The translations under genes were made by a program, and so were the position numbers. Source: Planococcus sp. CPCC 101016 (GTDB taxonomy: Bacteria; Bacillota; Bacilli; Bacillales_A; Planococcaceae). Taken from it: 64,000 nucleotides of DNA. The notes below the pieces were generated by a model. It was not told where the DNA came from, made no database searches, and worked only from the letters and a program-made list of their open reading frames with translations. This document shows positions 32,218 through 41,021 of the stretch, piece after piece. The stretch is from positions 1-64,000 of the forward strand of contig NZ_VOHB01000002.1 in assembly GCF_007859295.1 (NCBI RefSeq). Direction: 5' to 3'. Numbering within the stretch: the stretch's first letter is position 1; each line of letters starts with the position of its first letter.

Positions 32218-32380
32218 GCATAACAACTCCGCTTTCGGGCCCACAGGATGTGGGTCATGCAACTGGCGCGACAGGACGTCGCGGTGCCAGTTACCAAGGG
32301 CTTGCGCCGAACTAACTCGGCCTTAACGTCCGAGTGGATTTCGGCACTTCGCTATCCCGCGGGAGTCTCGGTTGTTATGC
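32218..32380. repeat. Terminal-inverted-repeat hairpin element
   Basis: A GC-richer island of about 163 bp bounded by GCATAACAAC (32218-32227) and its exact complement GTTGTTATGC (32371-32380). Inside are two strong hairpins: CCCACAGGATGTGGG (32240-32254), and AACTGGC-GCGAC / GTCGC-GCCAGTT (32261-32292). The GCGACAGGAcGTCGC core is reminiscent of intergenic repeats common in Planococcaceae and other Bacilli (from memory). No open frame for a transposase, so MITE- or REP-like. Confidence 0.7.
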
Positions 32381-32478
32381 TCCATAGCTAAGCTAAGTGT
32401 TTACATCATGATAAAATTATTATTTCTAATAATCTAATAACGAGTAAACTATTTAATTTATCATTACTGTTTTCATCA

Positions 32479-32507
32479 AGCAGTCGCCTTTAGGCGGCTG
32501 CTTTTTA
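32479..32507 (+). terminator. Terminator downstream of purA
   Basis: AGCAGTCGCC, TTTA loop, GGCGGCTGCT, then TTTTA. It is separated from purA by the repeat element, which suggests the element inserted between gene and terminator, or that the terminator belongs to a small transcript in between. Confidence 0.9.
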
Positions 32508-32740
32508 CGGTTTACTATTTTTCTGTAAGTAAGAAGAAACACGGAAGTATGAAAATGAGAGGCTGAAAGCAGGTAATTGCAAGAAACCTTATGGAGACTA
32601 TTCCAGGTTTCCTAAGGCGCAGCAAGGGCTTAGCCGCTGATAGGTGCGAAAAGGCTTGAACAATGATAAAGTATAGGGTAGTTAAGAGTGTGCAACGGCA
32701 AGGAAAATAGGGTGTAAGCGGGAAGAAAAAGGGGAGAATA

Positions 32741-33451
32741 ATGATGAGCAAAACCATTTTGGTTGTAGACGATGAGAAACCGATTGCGGATATTCTGCAA
32801 TTTAATTTAAAAAAAGAAGGCTTTAACGTAGTGTGCGCTTATGACGGAGATGAAGCGATCAAGATTGCGGGAGAAATCCAACCGGACTTGATGTTGTTGG
32901 ATATTATGCTGCCGAATCGCGATGGCATGGAAGTATGCCGCGAAATCCGGAAGAAGTTTGATTTTCCTATTATCATGTTGACGGCAAAAGACTCGGAAAT
33001 TGATAAGGTTCTTGGCTTGGAATTGGGCGCGGATGATTATGTCACAAAGCCTTTCTCTACGCGCGAACTGATTGCGCGCGTCAAAGCGAATTTGCGCCGC
33101 CAAAACATTGCACCAGCTGAAGAAGAAGGCCAGAATTCGAACGATATCCAGGTAGGATCATTGACGATCCAACCGGATGCTTATCTTGTATTAAAACGCG
33201 AAGAAACTATTGAATTGACTCACCGTGAATTTGAATTGCTTCATTACCTCGGGAAGCATATCGGCCAAGTGATGACGCGCGAGCATTTGCTGCAGACTGT
33301 ATGGGGATACGATTATTTCGGCGATGTGCGGACAGTGGATGTTACCATCCGGCGCCTGCGTGAAAAAATCGAAGACAACCCAAGCCATCCAGCATGGATC
33401 GTGACGCGACGCGGCGTAGGGTATTATTTGCGGAATCCCGAACAGGAGTAG
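32741..33451 (+). CDS. walR: Response regulator WalR (YycF)
   Basis: OmpR-type regulator of the essential WalRK system controlling peptidoglycan hydrolases. Receiver domain with phospho-acceptor Asp54 (LLDIMLP), Lys near 105 in DDYVTKPF, and a C-terminal winged helix ending [10 protein letters not shown]. The extreme similarity to B. subtilis YycF makes the identification firm. Start ATG at 32741, with a second ATG directly behind it; AAGGGGAG upstream serves either. Confidence 0.97.
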   Translation: MMSKTILVVDDEKPIADILQFNLKKEGFNVVCAYDGDEAIKIAGEIQPDLMLLDIMLPNRDGMEVCREIRKKFDFPIIMLTAKDSEIDKVLGLELGADDYVTKPFSTRELIARVKANLRRQNIAPAEEEGQNSNDIQVGSLTIQPDAYLVLKREETIELTHREFELLHYLGKHIGQVMTREHLLQTVWGYDYFGDVRTVDVTIRRLREKIEDNPSHPAWIVTRRGVGYYLRNPEQE

Positions 33452-33455
33452 CTGA

Positions 33456-35282
33456 ATGTCAAAAGTAAATGTTTTAAAATCAATACATGTAAAATTTGTT
33501 TTAATCTATATTCTGTTGATTCTGTTGGCGATGCAGATTATTGGACTTTATTTTGCCCAACAGCTTGAAGAAACCTTGAAAGGGAACTTTGAAAGCTCTA
33601 TTGAAGACCGAATGGAAATTATCGAGTTCAGTGTGCGGGAAGAAATGATCAAAGAGCGTACAGATGAAGATTTGACGCTTGAACAGACCTTGCGCACCGT
33701 TTTATATGGTTTTCAGTCGGATGATATCAATGAAATACGTGTCGTCAACACGCGCTACAGCATCCTGGCATCTTCGGTCATCGAAAACCAGTCATTGGTC
33801 GGTCAACGTTCGACAAACGACCTGGTGAGGCAAACAATCGTCGGGGAAACTGAAATGGAGCAGACCTATGTTGATGAGGAAAGCGAAGAGCGTATTTGGG
33901 TGCGTACCCAGCCGATTGTGGCAGCGGGTGGAGAAGTTCTTGGGACTTTATACGTCGTAGCGGAAATTGAGAATGTCTATGATCAAATGGATGACATTAA
34001 CTCGATTCTTGCAGTTGGTACCGCCATATCTCTGGTCATTACAGCAATTTTAGGTATTTTAGTTGCACAAACAATTTCACGGCCGATTGCGGATATGCGG
34101 AGGCAGGCTCAAGCAATGGCAAAAGGAAATTTCTCGCGCAAAGTGCGCGTTTATAGTGATGATGAAATCGGCCAGCTGGCCCGCGCTTTCAACCACCTGA
34201 CAAATAGGCTGCAGGAATCCCAGCAGTCTACAGAAAGTGAACGCCGCAAATTGGCATCCGTTCTTTCCAATATGACGGATGGGGTGCTGTCCACCGATAG
34301 AAGAGGCCGAATTATCCTCATTAACGATCCTGCACTTCAGTTGCTGAATGTTTCACGTGAAACGGTCATTAACCGGCCAGTAACAAGCATATTGGGGCTG
34401 GAGGAAGAATATACGTTTGAAGATCTGATTGACATGAAAGAAGCTGTCACACTAGATTTTGGTTCGCACGAACAAAGCACATTATTGCGGACGACATTTT
34501 CAGTTATCCAAAAAGAAACAGGCTTTGTCAACGGGCTGATTGCAGTTCTGCATGACAACACAGAGCAGGAAAAAATCGATATGGAACGCCGCGAATTTGT
34601 GGCCAATGTGTCGCATGAATTGCGGACGCCTTTGACCACCATGCGGAGTTATTTAGAGGCTTTGGCTGATGGTGCATGGCAGGATCCGAATTTGGCGCCA
34701 AACTTTTTAAACGTTACACAGACGGAAACAGAGCGGATGATCCGACTTGTCAACGACTTGCTGAAATTATCGAAAATGGATTCCAGTGAAACAGAAATGA
34801 GCAAGGAAATGGTTGAGTTCACCGTCTTTTTCAACCGTATCATCGATCGTTTTGAAATGTCGAAATCACAAAAAGTACGCTTTGAACGGCATTTGCCAAA
34901 AGAGCAGTATTTTGTGGAAATCGATCCAGATAAGCTGACACAGGTGATTGATAACATCATATCAAATGCGTTGAAATATTCTCCGGAAGGCGGCAAAATA
35001 CGTTTTACCATGACTGTTGAAGAAGGGTTTTTATTGATCCAGATCAGTGATGAAGGGATGGGGATCCCGAAAGAGAACGTAGACCGCATTTTTGATCGTT
35101 TTTACCGCGTCGACCGCGCCCGATCCCGTGAAATGGGTGGCACAGGCTTAGGACTGGCCATTTCAAAAGAAATGATCAATGCACACGGAGGCGTCATTTG
35201 GGCGGAGAGCAAGTATGGAAAAGGGACGACTATTTTCTTTACCTTGCCTTTCGAGATGGACGATGGGAGTGAGTGGGATTGA
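33456..35282 (+). CDS. walK: Sensor histidine kinase WalK (YycG)
   Basis: Two membrane helices (about 12-32 and 183-205) flank an extracytoplasmic Cache-like domain. HAMP, PAS (about 265-370), HisKA with the phosphorylated His387 in NVSHELRTPL, and an HATPase with GTGLGLAISKEM follow. 608 aa. It lies 4 bases from walR. Codons around 299-304 contain a parS-like 16-mer. Confidence 0.97.
   Translation: MSKVNVLKSIHVKFVLIYILLILLAMQIIGLYFAQQLEETLKGNFESSIEDRMEIIEFSVREEMIKERTDEDLTLEQTLRTVLYGFQSDDINEIRVVNTRYSILASSVIENQSLVGQRSTNDLVRQTIVGETEMEQTYVDEESEERIWVRTQPIVAAGGEVLGTLYVVAEIENVYDQMDDINSILAVGTAISLVITAILGILVAQTISRPIADMRRQAQAMAKGNFSRKVRVYSDDEIGQLARAFNHLTNRLQESQQSTESERRKLASVLSNMTDGVLSTDRRGRIILINDPALQLLNVSRETVINRPVTSILGLEEEYTFEDLIDMKEAVTLDFGSHEQSTLLRTTFSVIQKETGFVNGLIAVLHDNTEQEKIDMERREFVANVSHELRTPLTTMRSYLEALADGAWQDPNLAPNFLNVTQTETERMIRLVNDLLKLSKMDSSETEMSKEMVEFTVFFNRIIDRFEMSKSQKVRFERHLPKEQYFVEIDPDKLTQVIDNIISNALKYSPEGGKIRFTMTVEEGFLLIQISDEGMGIPKENVDRIFDRFYRVDRARSREMGGTGLGLAISKEMINAHGGVIWAESKYGKGTTIFFTLPFEMDDGSEWD
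34350..34365. promoter_or_regulatory. parS-like site inside walK
   Basis: TGTTTCACGTGAAACG matches the palindromic parS consensus in 15 of 16 positions, all but the last. It lies in coding sequence about 14.5 kb from the parB-borne site. Confidence 0.75.
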
Positions 35283-36607
35283 AATACGTAGAGCAAATTA
35301 AATCGTTTGCGTTGCTTTTACTAATCCTGCTTAGTCTAGCATTGACCTTTACTATCTGGACCTTCACGCCTACACACGACACCATTGAGCCATCAACTAC
35401 TGTTGACGAGCCAATAGCAGAAACCAAGAATACAGAAGAAGTTGTTCGACCCGTAAAACTGCTGTTCCATAATAAAGATGAAGCGACCGGTACGATCGAA
35501 CAAGACAATATTCAAACATTGATTGATGCTTTAGAGTTATGGGAGATTCAGGATGTGAGAGTGGTGCAGGAAGAAGCGCCTCCTGACACCCTAGAATCTT
35601 ATATGCATAGCTCGAACCGGGCAGTCATCTATTATCCTGGACTGGTGCCTTTCCCTGTATTTGATTCGATCACGAATATTGTGGATACAGCTATTCCCGA
35701 ATCATCATTTGACCGGATTGTCATCGAATGGGAAGCCCCCGCTAATGATCGACCGGCTCTTTATTTCATCAATACCTTATCGGGAAGAATTTACAAAGCT
35801 GCTATTCCAGCAGAAGATTTAAGGCAATTCCAGGCGGAAATTTTGAGTGAGGCTGCTGAATATGAGCAGTATGTTACCAATGACAAAATTGGCGAACTGC
35901 CGATTTATGTACAGGAAGGCGAATTTGAGGGAGAAAGCGTTAATTATTATGTGGATGACACCTCGACATCGCTATTTGCTGAAGCTTTATTGGACAGTCC
36001 AGAATTGGGACTGTCAGCAGATTTAACGACGCAGGAATACATGGATGATACCGGCGCCTTTATAAGAGAAAATTCAGGCACCAAAAGCATCAGCTACATC
36101 CAGCCGAAAGCTGAAACCACGGATCCGGCGATTCCTTCAGATTTGTTGTTCGATTCTTTTGGTTACATTAATGCCCATGGCGGATGGACGGATAAGTATT
36201 TCTATGCCGGAATGAATTCAGTGACTCAGCAAATCAAATATCAATTATATGTAGCCGACTTGCCGGTTTTCAGCACAACCACAACTACGAGCTTGGACAT
36301 TACGTGGGGTTCTGATTCGGGTGAAGAACAGGCTTACAGTTATATTCGTCCAATGTATCAGCTGGATTACGAACTGGAAAAAAGAACGGCAGTACTGGCA
36401 TCCGGTAAAAATGTTCTGAATGCCCTTGGACAACTGGATGATCAGGACCTGTCGGCTGTAACGGATATTACACCTGCTTATAAATTGACGAGAAGCGAAG
36501 GAAATTCTGTGATGATTTTTGAACCAGCCTGGTATTTCAGAATAAATGGTGTTTGGACAGAACTGACGAGTGAATTGACAGGAGGGAGCATACTTGGATT
36601 GGAATAA
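35273..36607 (+). CDS. yycH: WalK regulatory protein YycH
   Basis: Membrane-anchored extracellular regulator of WalK. One N-terminal membrane helix (FALLLLILLSLALTFTIW, about 12-29), then about 410 extracytoplasmic residues. In Bacillus it forms a complex with YycI and WalK at the membrane. It overlaps the walK stop. The GTG at 35273 and TTG at 35279 (giving MKYVEQIKS) are both possible; the TTG has better spacing to GGGAGTG. Confidence 0.93.
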   Translation: MGLKYVEQIKSFALLLLILLSLALTFTIWTFTPTHDTIEPSTTVDEPIAETKNTEEVVRPVKLLFHNKDEATGTIEQDNIQTLIDALELWEIQDVRVVQEEAPPDTLESYMHSSNRAVIYYPGLVPFPVFDSITNIVDTAIPESSFDRIVIEWEAPANDRPALYFINTLSGRIYKAAIPAEDLRQFQAEILSEAAEYEQYVTNDKIGELPIYVQEGEFEGESVNYYVDDTSTSLFAEALLDSPELGLSADLTTQEYMDDTGAFIRENSGTKSISYIQPKAETTDPAIPSDLLFDSFGYINAHGGWTDKYFYAGMNSVTQQIKYQLYVADLPVFSTTTTTSLDITWGSDSGEEQAYSYIRPMYQLDYELEKRTAVLASGKNVLNALGQLDDQDLSAVTDITPAYKLTRSEGNSVMIFEPAWYFRINGVWTELTSELTGGSILGLE

Positions 36608-37403
36608 AACCAAGACCATCTTTATCATTGTCTTTTCCATTTTGAACGTCTTCCTGTATTCTTTGTATTTAGACCGTTATACGGAATCCAAAAACACAGA
36701 AGTTCTTTCGGAATCTTCGGTAGAAGAAAAAATGAGTGTCGATGAAATCACTTATCCGAATCTACCGGAGAATATTGTAGATAAGCCTTATATCCGCGGA
36801 GAAACAAAAGTATTCACGGCTAAAGAAGCACCGAAAGAAAATGTTCAGGTCAATATTCAAGGCGACAAACAGCTATTGGTGGCCTATGAAAAGCCTGTTT
36901 CGCTGACAGGTGAAGCCGAAAGTGCCGAAGCATTGACTTCTTTCGTTGAGGAAAACGTCCATCAAGGTACTTCCTATGAACTATGGGAAATTGACAGTGA
37001 ACAAAACAAAGCAGTCTTTTTTCAGTCTTTCGATGACGATGTTCTTTATTTGAGCAAGGATGGAAAAGTAACAGTTTACTGGAACAGTGAAGGCAATATC
37101 ATTCGGTACGAACAAACGATGTTCACCGATATTATCGAAAATCAAGAGCCCAAAAAATTGGTGACCCCAATTCGTGCGATTCATACGCTTTACCAAAAAA
37201 ACATGCTGGAACGTGAAACGACCATTATTAAAACAGAATTGGGTTATTCGGTGCATGTTCAAGTATCTGATAATCGGCAAATGTTTGTACCGACCTGGCA
37301 TATTCAAGCAGAGCTTGCGGATGGCAGCCGCCAGGACTATTTCGTAAACGCAGTAAAAGACGGCGTTATCGAGTTGAACAAACAACAAGAGGAAGAACAA
37401 TAA
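36594..37403 (+). CDS. yycI: WalK regulatory protein YycI
   Basis: Single N-terminal membrane helix (TIFIIVFSILNVFLYSLYL, about 8-26) and an extracytoplasmic YycI-fold domain. It partners with YycH in tuning WalK. TTG start at 36594 with GGAGGG 7 bases upstream; it overlaps the yycH end by 14 bases. Confidence 0.92.
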   Translation: MDWNKTKTIFIIVFSILNVFLYSLYLDRYTESKNTEVLSESSVEEKMSVDEITYPNLPENIVDKPYIRGETKVFTAKEAPKENVQVNIQGDKQLLVAYEKPVSLTGEAESAEALTSFVEENVHQGTSYELWEIDSEQNKAVFFQSFDDDVLYLSKDGKVTVYWNSEGNIIRYEQTMFTDIIENQEPKKLVTPIRAIHTLYQKNMLERETTIIKTELGYSVHVQVSDNRQMFVPTWHIQAELADGSRQDYFVNAVKDGVIELNKQQEEEQ

Positions 37404-37415
37404 GGAGATTTTGCT

Positions 37416-38204
37416 ATGCAATTCAGTGTATTAGCCAGCGGCTCAAGCGGCAATGCCACTTATATAGAAAACGGGGAACATTCCTTTTTGGTTGATGCAG
37501 GACTTAGCGGTCGCAAGATGGAAGAACTGTTTGCAGCAATCGGCAAAAAAATGAGCGACTTGGATGGCATACTGGTTACACATGAACACAGTGACCATAT
37601 CAAAGGGCTCGGAATTGTGGCACGCAAGCATAAGGTGCCCATTTATGCCAATGCCAAAACTTGGACAGCGATAGACGGCTTGGTCGGAGCGATTCCGACA
37701 GAGCAGCGTTTCCACTTCGAGATGGACACCATCAAAACTTTTGGTTCTATGGATATTGAATCATTTGCTGTTTCTCACGATGCGGCAGACCCGATGTTTT
37801 ATGTCTTCCATGCGAATGGACGCAAGCTGTCGCTGATCACCGATACCGGCTACGTCAGCGACCGAATGAAAGGCGTGATCCAGGGATCAGATTCCTACGT
37901 ATTTGAGAGCAACCATGATGTCGGCATGCTGCAAATGGGCCGCTATCCGTGGTCTGTCAAACGACGGATTCTAAGCGACGTCGGCCACGTTTCAAACGAA
38001 GATGCAGCAGTGGCCATGAGCGAAGTGCTCGCTGAAAAGCCGACGCGCATTTACTTGTCGCATTTGAGCAAAGACAACAATATGAAGGATTTGGCGCGTA
38101 TGAGCGTCGAGCAGACCTTGCAGACAAAAGGCATCATCGTAGGCGAGTACGTAGATCTTCTCGATACCGATGCCAATGTCCCAACTAAATTAGTTCTTGT
38201 GTAA
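37416..38204 (+). CDS. walJ: Metallo-beta-lactamase fold hydrolase WalJ (YycJ)
   Basis: 262 aa with the MBL metal motif THEHSDH (about 55-61) and later GHVSNEDA. YycJ-family exonuclease-like enzymes are cotranscribed with walRK, and in related organisms it is linked to coordinating division and DNA replication or to mismatch repair. ATG behind AAGGAG. Last gene of the wal operon before a terminator. Confidence 0.92.
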   Translation: MQFSVLASGSSGNATYIENGEHSFLVDAGLSGRKMEELFAAIGKKMSDLDGILVTHEHSDHIKGLGIVARKHKVPIYANAKTWTAIDGLVGAIPTEQRFHFEMDTIKTFGSMDIESFAVSHDAADPMFYVFHANGRKLSLITDTGYVSDRMKGVIQGSDSYVFESNHDVGMLQMGRYPWSVKRRILSDVGHVSNEDAAVAMSEVLAEKPTRIYLSHLSKDNNMKDLARMSVEQTLQTKGIIVGEYVDLLDTDANVPTKLVLV

Positions 38205-38210
38205 TAACAT

Positions 38211-38243
38211 CAGCCGGAAGCCGAAAAGCTTCCGGCTGTTTTT
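38211..38243 (+). terminator. Terminator of walRK-yycHIJ
   Basis: CAGCCGGAAGC, CGAAAA loop, GCTTCCGGCTG, TTTTTG. Confidence 0.93.
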
Positions 38244-38402
38244 GTCTAAAAAATGAACACGGTTCCTCCAGCTTGCTTTGTCTGTTTGAACTTTCTAAAC
38301 TAAGGTTAAAGAGAAACTTCAATCAGGGAACTTTATTCCCGCTGAGTCTTATAGAGTGTTGAAGCGGGGTAAAGAGATAGAAAATGAGGAAGGATGAACG
38401 CA

Positions 38403-39611
38403 ATGGGCTATTACAATCAAACGCCGAACGGCAGGCAGAAACCGAGCCGTTTGGGTGCATTTGCTGCAGGGGCAGCGGGAGTAGCAGCAGGTGCTTTATT
38501 GGTATGGTTATTGTTTTATTCGATGCCTGGCTTAATACCTGACAATGGCAATGAAACGCAAATCGTTCAACAGGAGTCTGAAGGACGCTCTGAATCAGTT
38601 TCGGTTGACATCACCACGGATGTAACAAAAGCGGTCGAGATTGCGGCGGATGCTGTTGTGGGAGTCACTAATCTTCAAACAGCCGGGGATTTTTGGTCAC
38701 AATCGCCTCAAGCCGAACAGGAACAAGCTGTTGGGACAGGCTCTGGAGTGATTTATAAAAACGAAAACGGTACGGCCCATGTAGTCACCAACCATCATGT
38801 GATTGACGGCGCCAGCGGCATTGAAGTAACCCTGTCGGATGGTTCCAAAGTTGAAGCAACGGTAGTAGGCAGCGATATTTGGACCGATCTTGCCGTTCTT
38901 GAAATGGATGGAGCCAAAGTGCAGGCAGTTGCACAATTCGGTGATTCGGACGCCTTGAAACAAGGAGAGACGGTCATTGCCATCGGAAATCCGCTTGGTT
39001 TGGATTTTTCCGGGTCAGTGACGACCGGTGTGGTATCGGGGACGGACCGTGCAGTTCCGGTGGATTTAAACGGCGATGGCCAGGAAGACTGGCAGGCTGA
39101 AGTGCTGCAGACAGATGCGGCGATCAACCCAGGCAACAGTGGTGGTGCATTGGTCAATCTGGCTGGACAGCTGATCGGTATCAACTCAATGAAAATTGCC
39201 ACATCGTCTGTAGAAGGCATCGGATTTTCCATCCCGATCAATTCGGCGATGCCTGTTATCAGTTCAATTGAAGAAAATGGAGAAATGATTCGCCCGTCAA
39301 TGGGCATTACCTTGATGGATTTGATCCAAGTGCCTCGTGTAGACCGGGAAGAGACGTTAAACTTGCCTGAAGACGTTACAGAGGGTGTCGTGGTCAATTC
39401 AGTGGTAGAAGGATCAGCGGCAGCAGCAGCGGGCATGGAGCAGTTTGACGTTATTGTGGAGATGGATGGTGTGCCGGTAGCGGATATCATCGAATTGCGC
39501 CAGCATTTGTACAATGAAAAGGAAATCGGCGATACGATGACGGTAAGTGCTTATCGCGACGGAGAGTTAATGGAGTTTGAATTGGAGCTTGTGGATAACT
39601 CAGCTTTATAA
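38403..39611 (+). CDS. htrA: Membrane-anchored serine protease HtrA/DegP family
   Basis: Quality-control protease at the outer face of the membrane, 402 aa. One membrane anchor (about 19-42). The trypsin-like domain has catalytic His132 (NHHVID), Asp162 (TDLAVL) and Ser246 (GNSGGAL), followed by one PDZ domain. The position after walJ corresponds to B. subtilis htrC (yyxA). The ATG at 38403 is chosen because AGGAAGG lies 9 bases upstream; the ATG at 38394 touches that sequence. Confidence 0.95.
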   Translation: MGYYNQTPNGRQKPSRLGAFAAGAAGVAAGALLVWLLFYSMPGLIPDNGNETQIVQQESEGRSESVSVDITTDVTKAVEIAADAVVGVTNLQTAGDFWSQSPQAEQEQAVGTGSGVIYKNENGTAHVVTNHHVIDGASGIEVTLSDGSKVEATVVGSDIWTDLAVLEMDGAKVQAVAQFGDSDALKQGETVIAIGNPLGLDFSGSVTTGVVSGTDRAVPVDLNGDGQEDWQAEVLQTDAAINPGNSGGALVNLAGQLIGINSMKIATSSVEGIGFSIPINSAMPVISSIEENGEMIRPSMGITLMDLIQVPRVDREETLNLPEDVTEGVVVNSVVEGSAAAAAGMEQFDVIVEMDGVPVADIIELRQHLYNEKEIGDTMTVSAYRDGELMEFELELVDNSAL

Positions 39612-39621
39612 AAAAGATGCA

Positions 39622-39657
39622 GCCCGTGTAGAGTTTTTATTCTATGCGGGTTTTTTG
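39622..39657 (+). terminator. Terminator of htrA
   Basis: CCCGTGTAGAG, loop, TTCTATGCGGG (two G-T pairs), TTTTTTGG. Confidence 0.85.
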
Positions 39658-39689
39658 GTGTTGAATTTAAGAAATCACTCCAGGCGTAC

Positions 39690-39724
39690 AAGGTAAAGGC
39701 CGAAGGTAGTTCGGCCTTTACCTT
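39690..39724. repeat. Perfect 15-bp-stem inverted repeat downstream of htrA
   Basis: AAGGTAAAGGCCGAA, GGTAG loop, TTCGGCCTTTACCTT, with no T-run on either side. It could be a second transcription stop, a repeat-derived hairpin or an RNA-stabilising element. The region 39725-40136 contains DnaA boxes but no gene. Confidence 0.6.
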
Positions 39725-39973
39725 TGCGACGAAGCTAGCGTAGCGATGCAGGAGCAGTATTATCATGACCCGTTTACTTATATAACCGCCGCCTTACGTT
39801 CTTTCTTCTAGAGATTGTAAGTTTCGTAAAAAATTTAGTACTTAGATAGAACCGATATAAAATTTTGAAAGAGATTTATGAATATGAGGTTAAGCTTTCG
39901 CGTAATACTATTCAAATGTGAGAATTTGAGAGACAAATCCAGATGGTTATATTCAAGACTGGCAATAAAGGTG

Positions 39974-40355
39974 TGTGGATAACTTATTTCTGCTTAATAT
40001 CTTATTAACAATCCACAGAGGGAGAAAAGCTTCGCTATCCGTAGGTCTTTTCTTCTGTTAAAATGGGTTGTGGATAAAAGAAGATAGAATGTGTATAACT
40101 ATGTGGAATATTCGGAAATCGAAAGGAGTGGTAAAAATGGAGATTAAATGCTGTAAAACCCACGTGGAGCATGCGTTAGACATGTTTGTAGCGGAAACAA
40201 AAAGCTATCCCATACTTACAGAATTATCAGAAATAGAAAAGTTGTCCACAGCGTGTGACTACTGTAAAGAGGCTGCGACTTATCTTGTGGCAAACGCTTG
40301 ATCGGGCACAATATGTAGGAAATGCTGTGGATATGTGTATAACATTTGTGTATAA
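39974..40355. promoter_or_regulatory. DnaA-box cluster around the CxxH gene and rlmH
   Basis: Perfect boxes TGTGGATAA at 39974-39982 and 40069-40077. One-mismatch boxes at 40090-40098, 40242-40250 (TTGTCCACA, inside the small gene), 40326-40334, 40334-40342 and 40347-40355. B. subtilis has a DnaA-binding cluster at yydA, which is rlmH, so the position is conserved. Confidence 0.65.
40137..40301 (+). CDS. CxxH/CxxC small protein
   Basis: A 54-residue protein with CCKTHVEHALD near the N terminus and CDYCKEAATYLV near the C terminus, so four Cys/His positions that look like a zinc ribbon. Proteins of this type sit upstream of rlmH in Bacillota; no function is known. ATG at 40137 follows AAAGGAGTGG; the longer open frame upstream has no ribosome-binding site. 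Confidence 0.85.
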   Translation: MEIKCCKTHVEHALDMFVAETKSYPILTELSEIEKLSTACDYCKEAATYLVANA

Positions 40356-40390
40356 CTTGTTTGTAAATTTATTGTGAAGGGGGATAACAT

Positions 40391-40870
40391 GTGAATATCT
40401 CAATAATCAGTGTCGGAAAGCTAAAAGAGAAATATTTAAAGTCTGGCATTGAAGAATACACAAAACGGCTCGGAAGCTATACAAAAATCAATGAAATAGA
40501 AGTGGCAGATGAAAAAGCGCCGGAACAATTGAGCGAGGCGGACATGGAAATCGTCAAAAAGAAAGAAGCCGAACGGATTTTAGCGAAAATATCGCCTGAT
40601 GCCTATGTTATTGCGCTGGCGATTGACGGCAAAATGAAAACGTCCGAACAGTTGGCGAAAGACATCGAATCGCTGATGACTTACGGCCGCAGCAAAATCG
40701 TCTTTGTGATTGGCGGATCTTTGGGGCTGCATGATGAAGTGTTGAAGCGGGCGGATGAAAAACTGTCATTTTCGAAGATGACGTTTCCGCATCAGTTGAT
40801 GAGATTGATTTTGGTGGAGCAGGTGTACCGGGCTTTCCGGATAATGAAGGGTGAGCCTTATCATAAGTAA
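40391..40870 (+). CDS. rlmH: 23S rRNA (pseudouridine1915-N3)-methyltransferase RlmH
   Basis: SPOUT-class methyltransferase, 159 aa. Knot region [18 protein letters not shown] (about 102-118) and the C-terminal [18 protein letters not shown]...EPYHK signature. GTG start at 40391 behind AAGGGGGAT. Final gene of the conserved origin-proximal block. Confidence 0.97.
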   Translation: MNISIISVGKLKEKYLKSGIEEYTKRLGSYTKINEIEVADEKAPEQLSEADMEIVKKKEAERILAKISPDAYVIALAIDGKMKTSEQLAKDIESLMTYGRSKIVFVIGGSLGLHDEVLKRADEKLSFSKMTFPHQLMRLILVEQVYRAFRIMKGEPYHK

Positions 40871-40880
40871 ATAAAGCGTT

Positions 40881-40928
40881 AAAAAAATACGGAGAAGGGC
40901 GATAAATAACCCTTCTCCGTATTTTTTA
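40881..40928. terminator. Bidirectional terminator after rlmH
   Basis: AAAAAATACGGAGAAGGG, loop, CCCTTCTCCGTATTTTTT. It serves rlmH and the convergent gene at 41022. Confidence 0.9.
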
Positions 40929-41021
40929 TACCTTAAATTTAAAGTAGACTTAACAAGGGACTTTTTATAAACTGTCCATTGAATGAAGTTCACTTCATAC
41001 CGGCTATCGTTTTCTTTCACG

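Larger units (their letters stand above)
32183..32740. other. Intergenic region purA-walR
   Basis: A 558-base gap. It contains a structured repeat element (32218-32380), an AT-rich stretch, a strong terminator (32479-32507) and the walR upstream region. No tRNA gene is present; B. subtilis has tRNA genes near here. No coding gene is supported on either strand. Confidence 0.7.

Noticed and set aside
32400..32480. AT-rich stretch as a second unwinding element or small RNA gene
   Set aside because: No DnaA boxes or promoter of quality nearby; simple AT-rich spacer before a terminator.
38795..39514. 239-codon open frame antisense to htrA
   Set aside because: Shadow of the protease gene, Ser/Thr/Pro-rich translation with no family resemblance.
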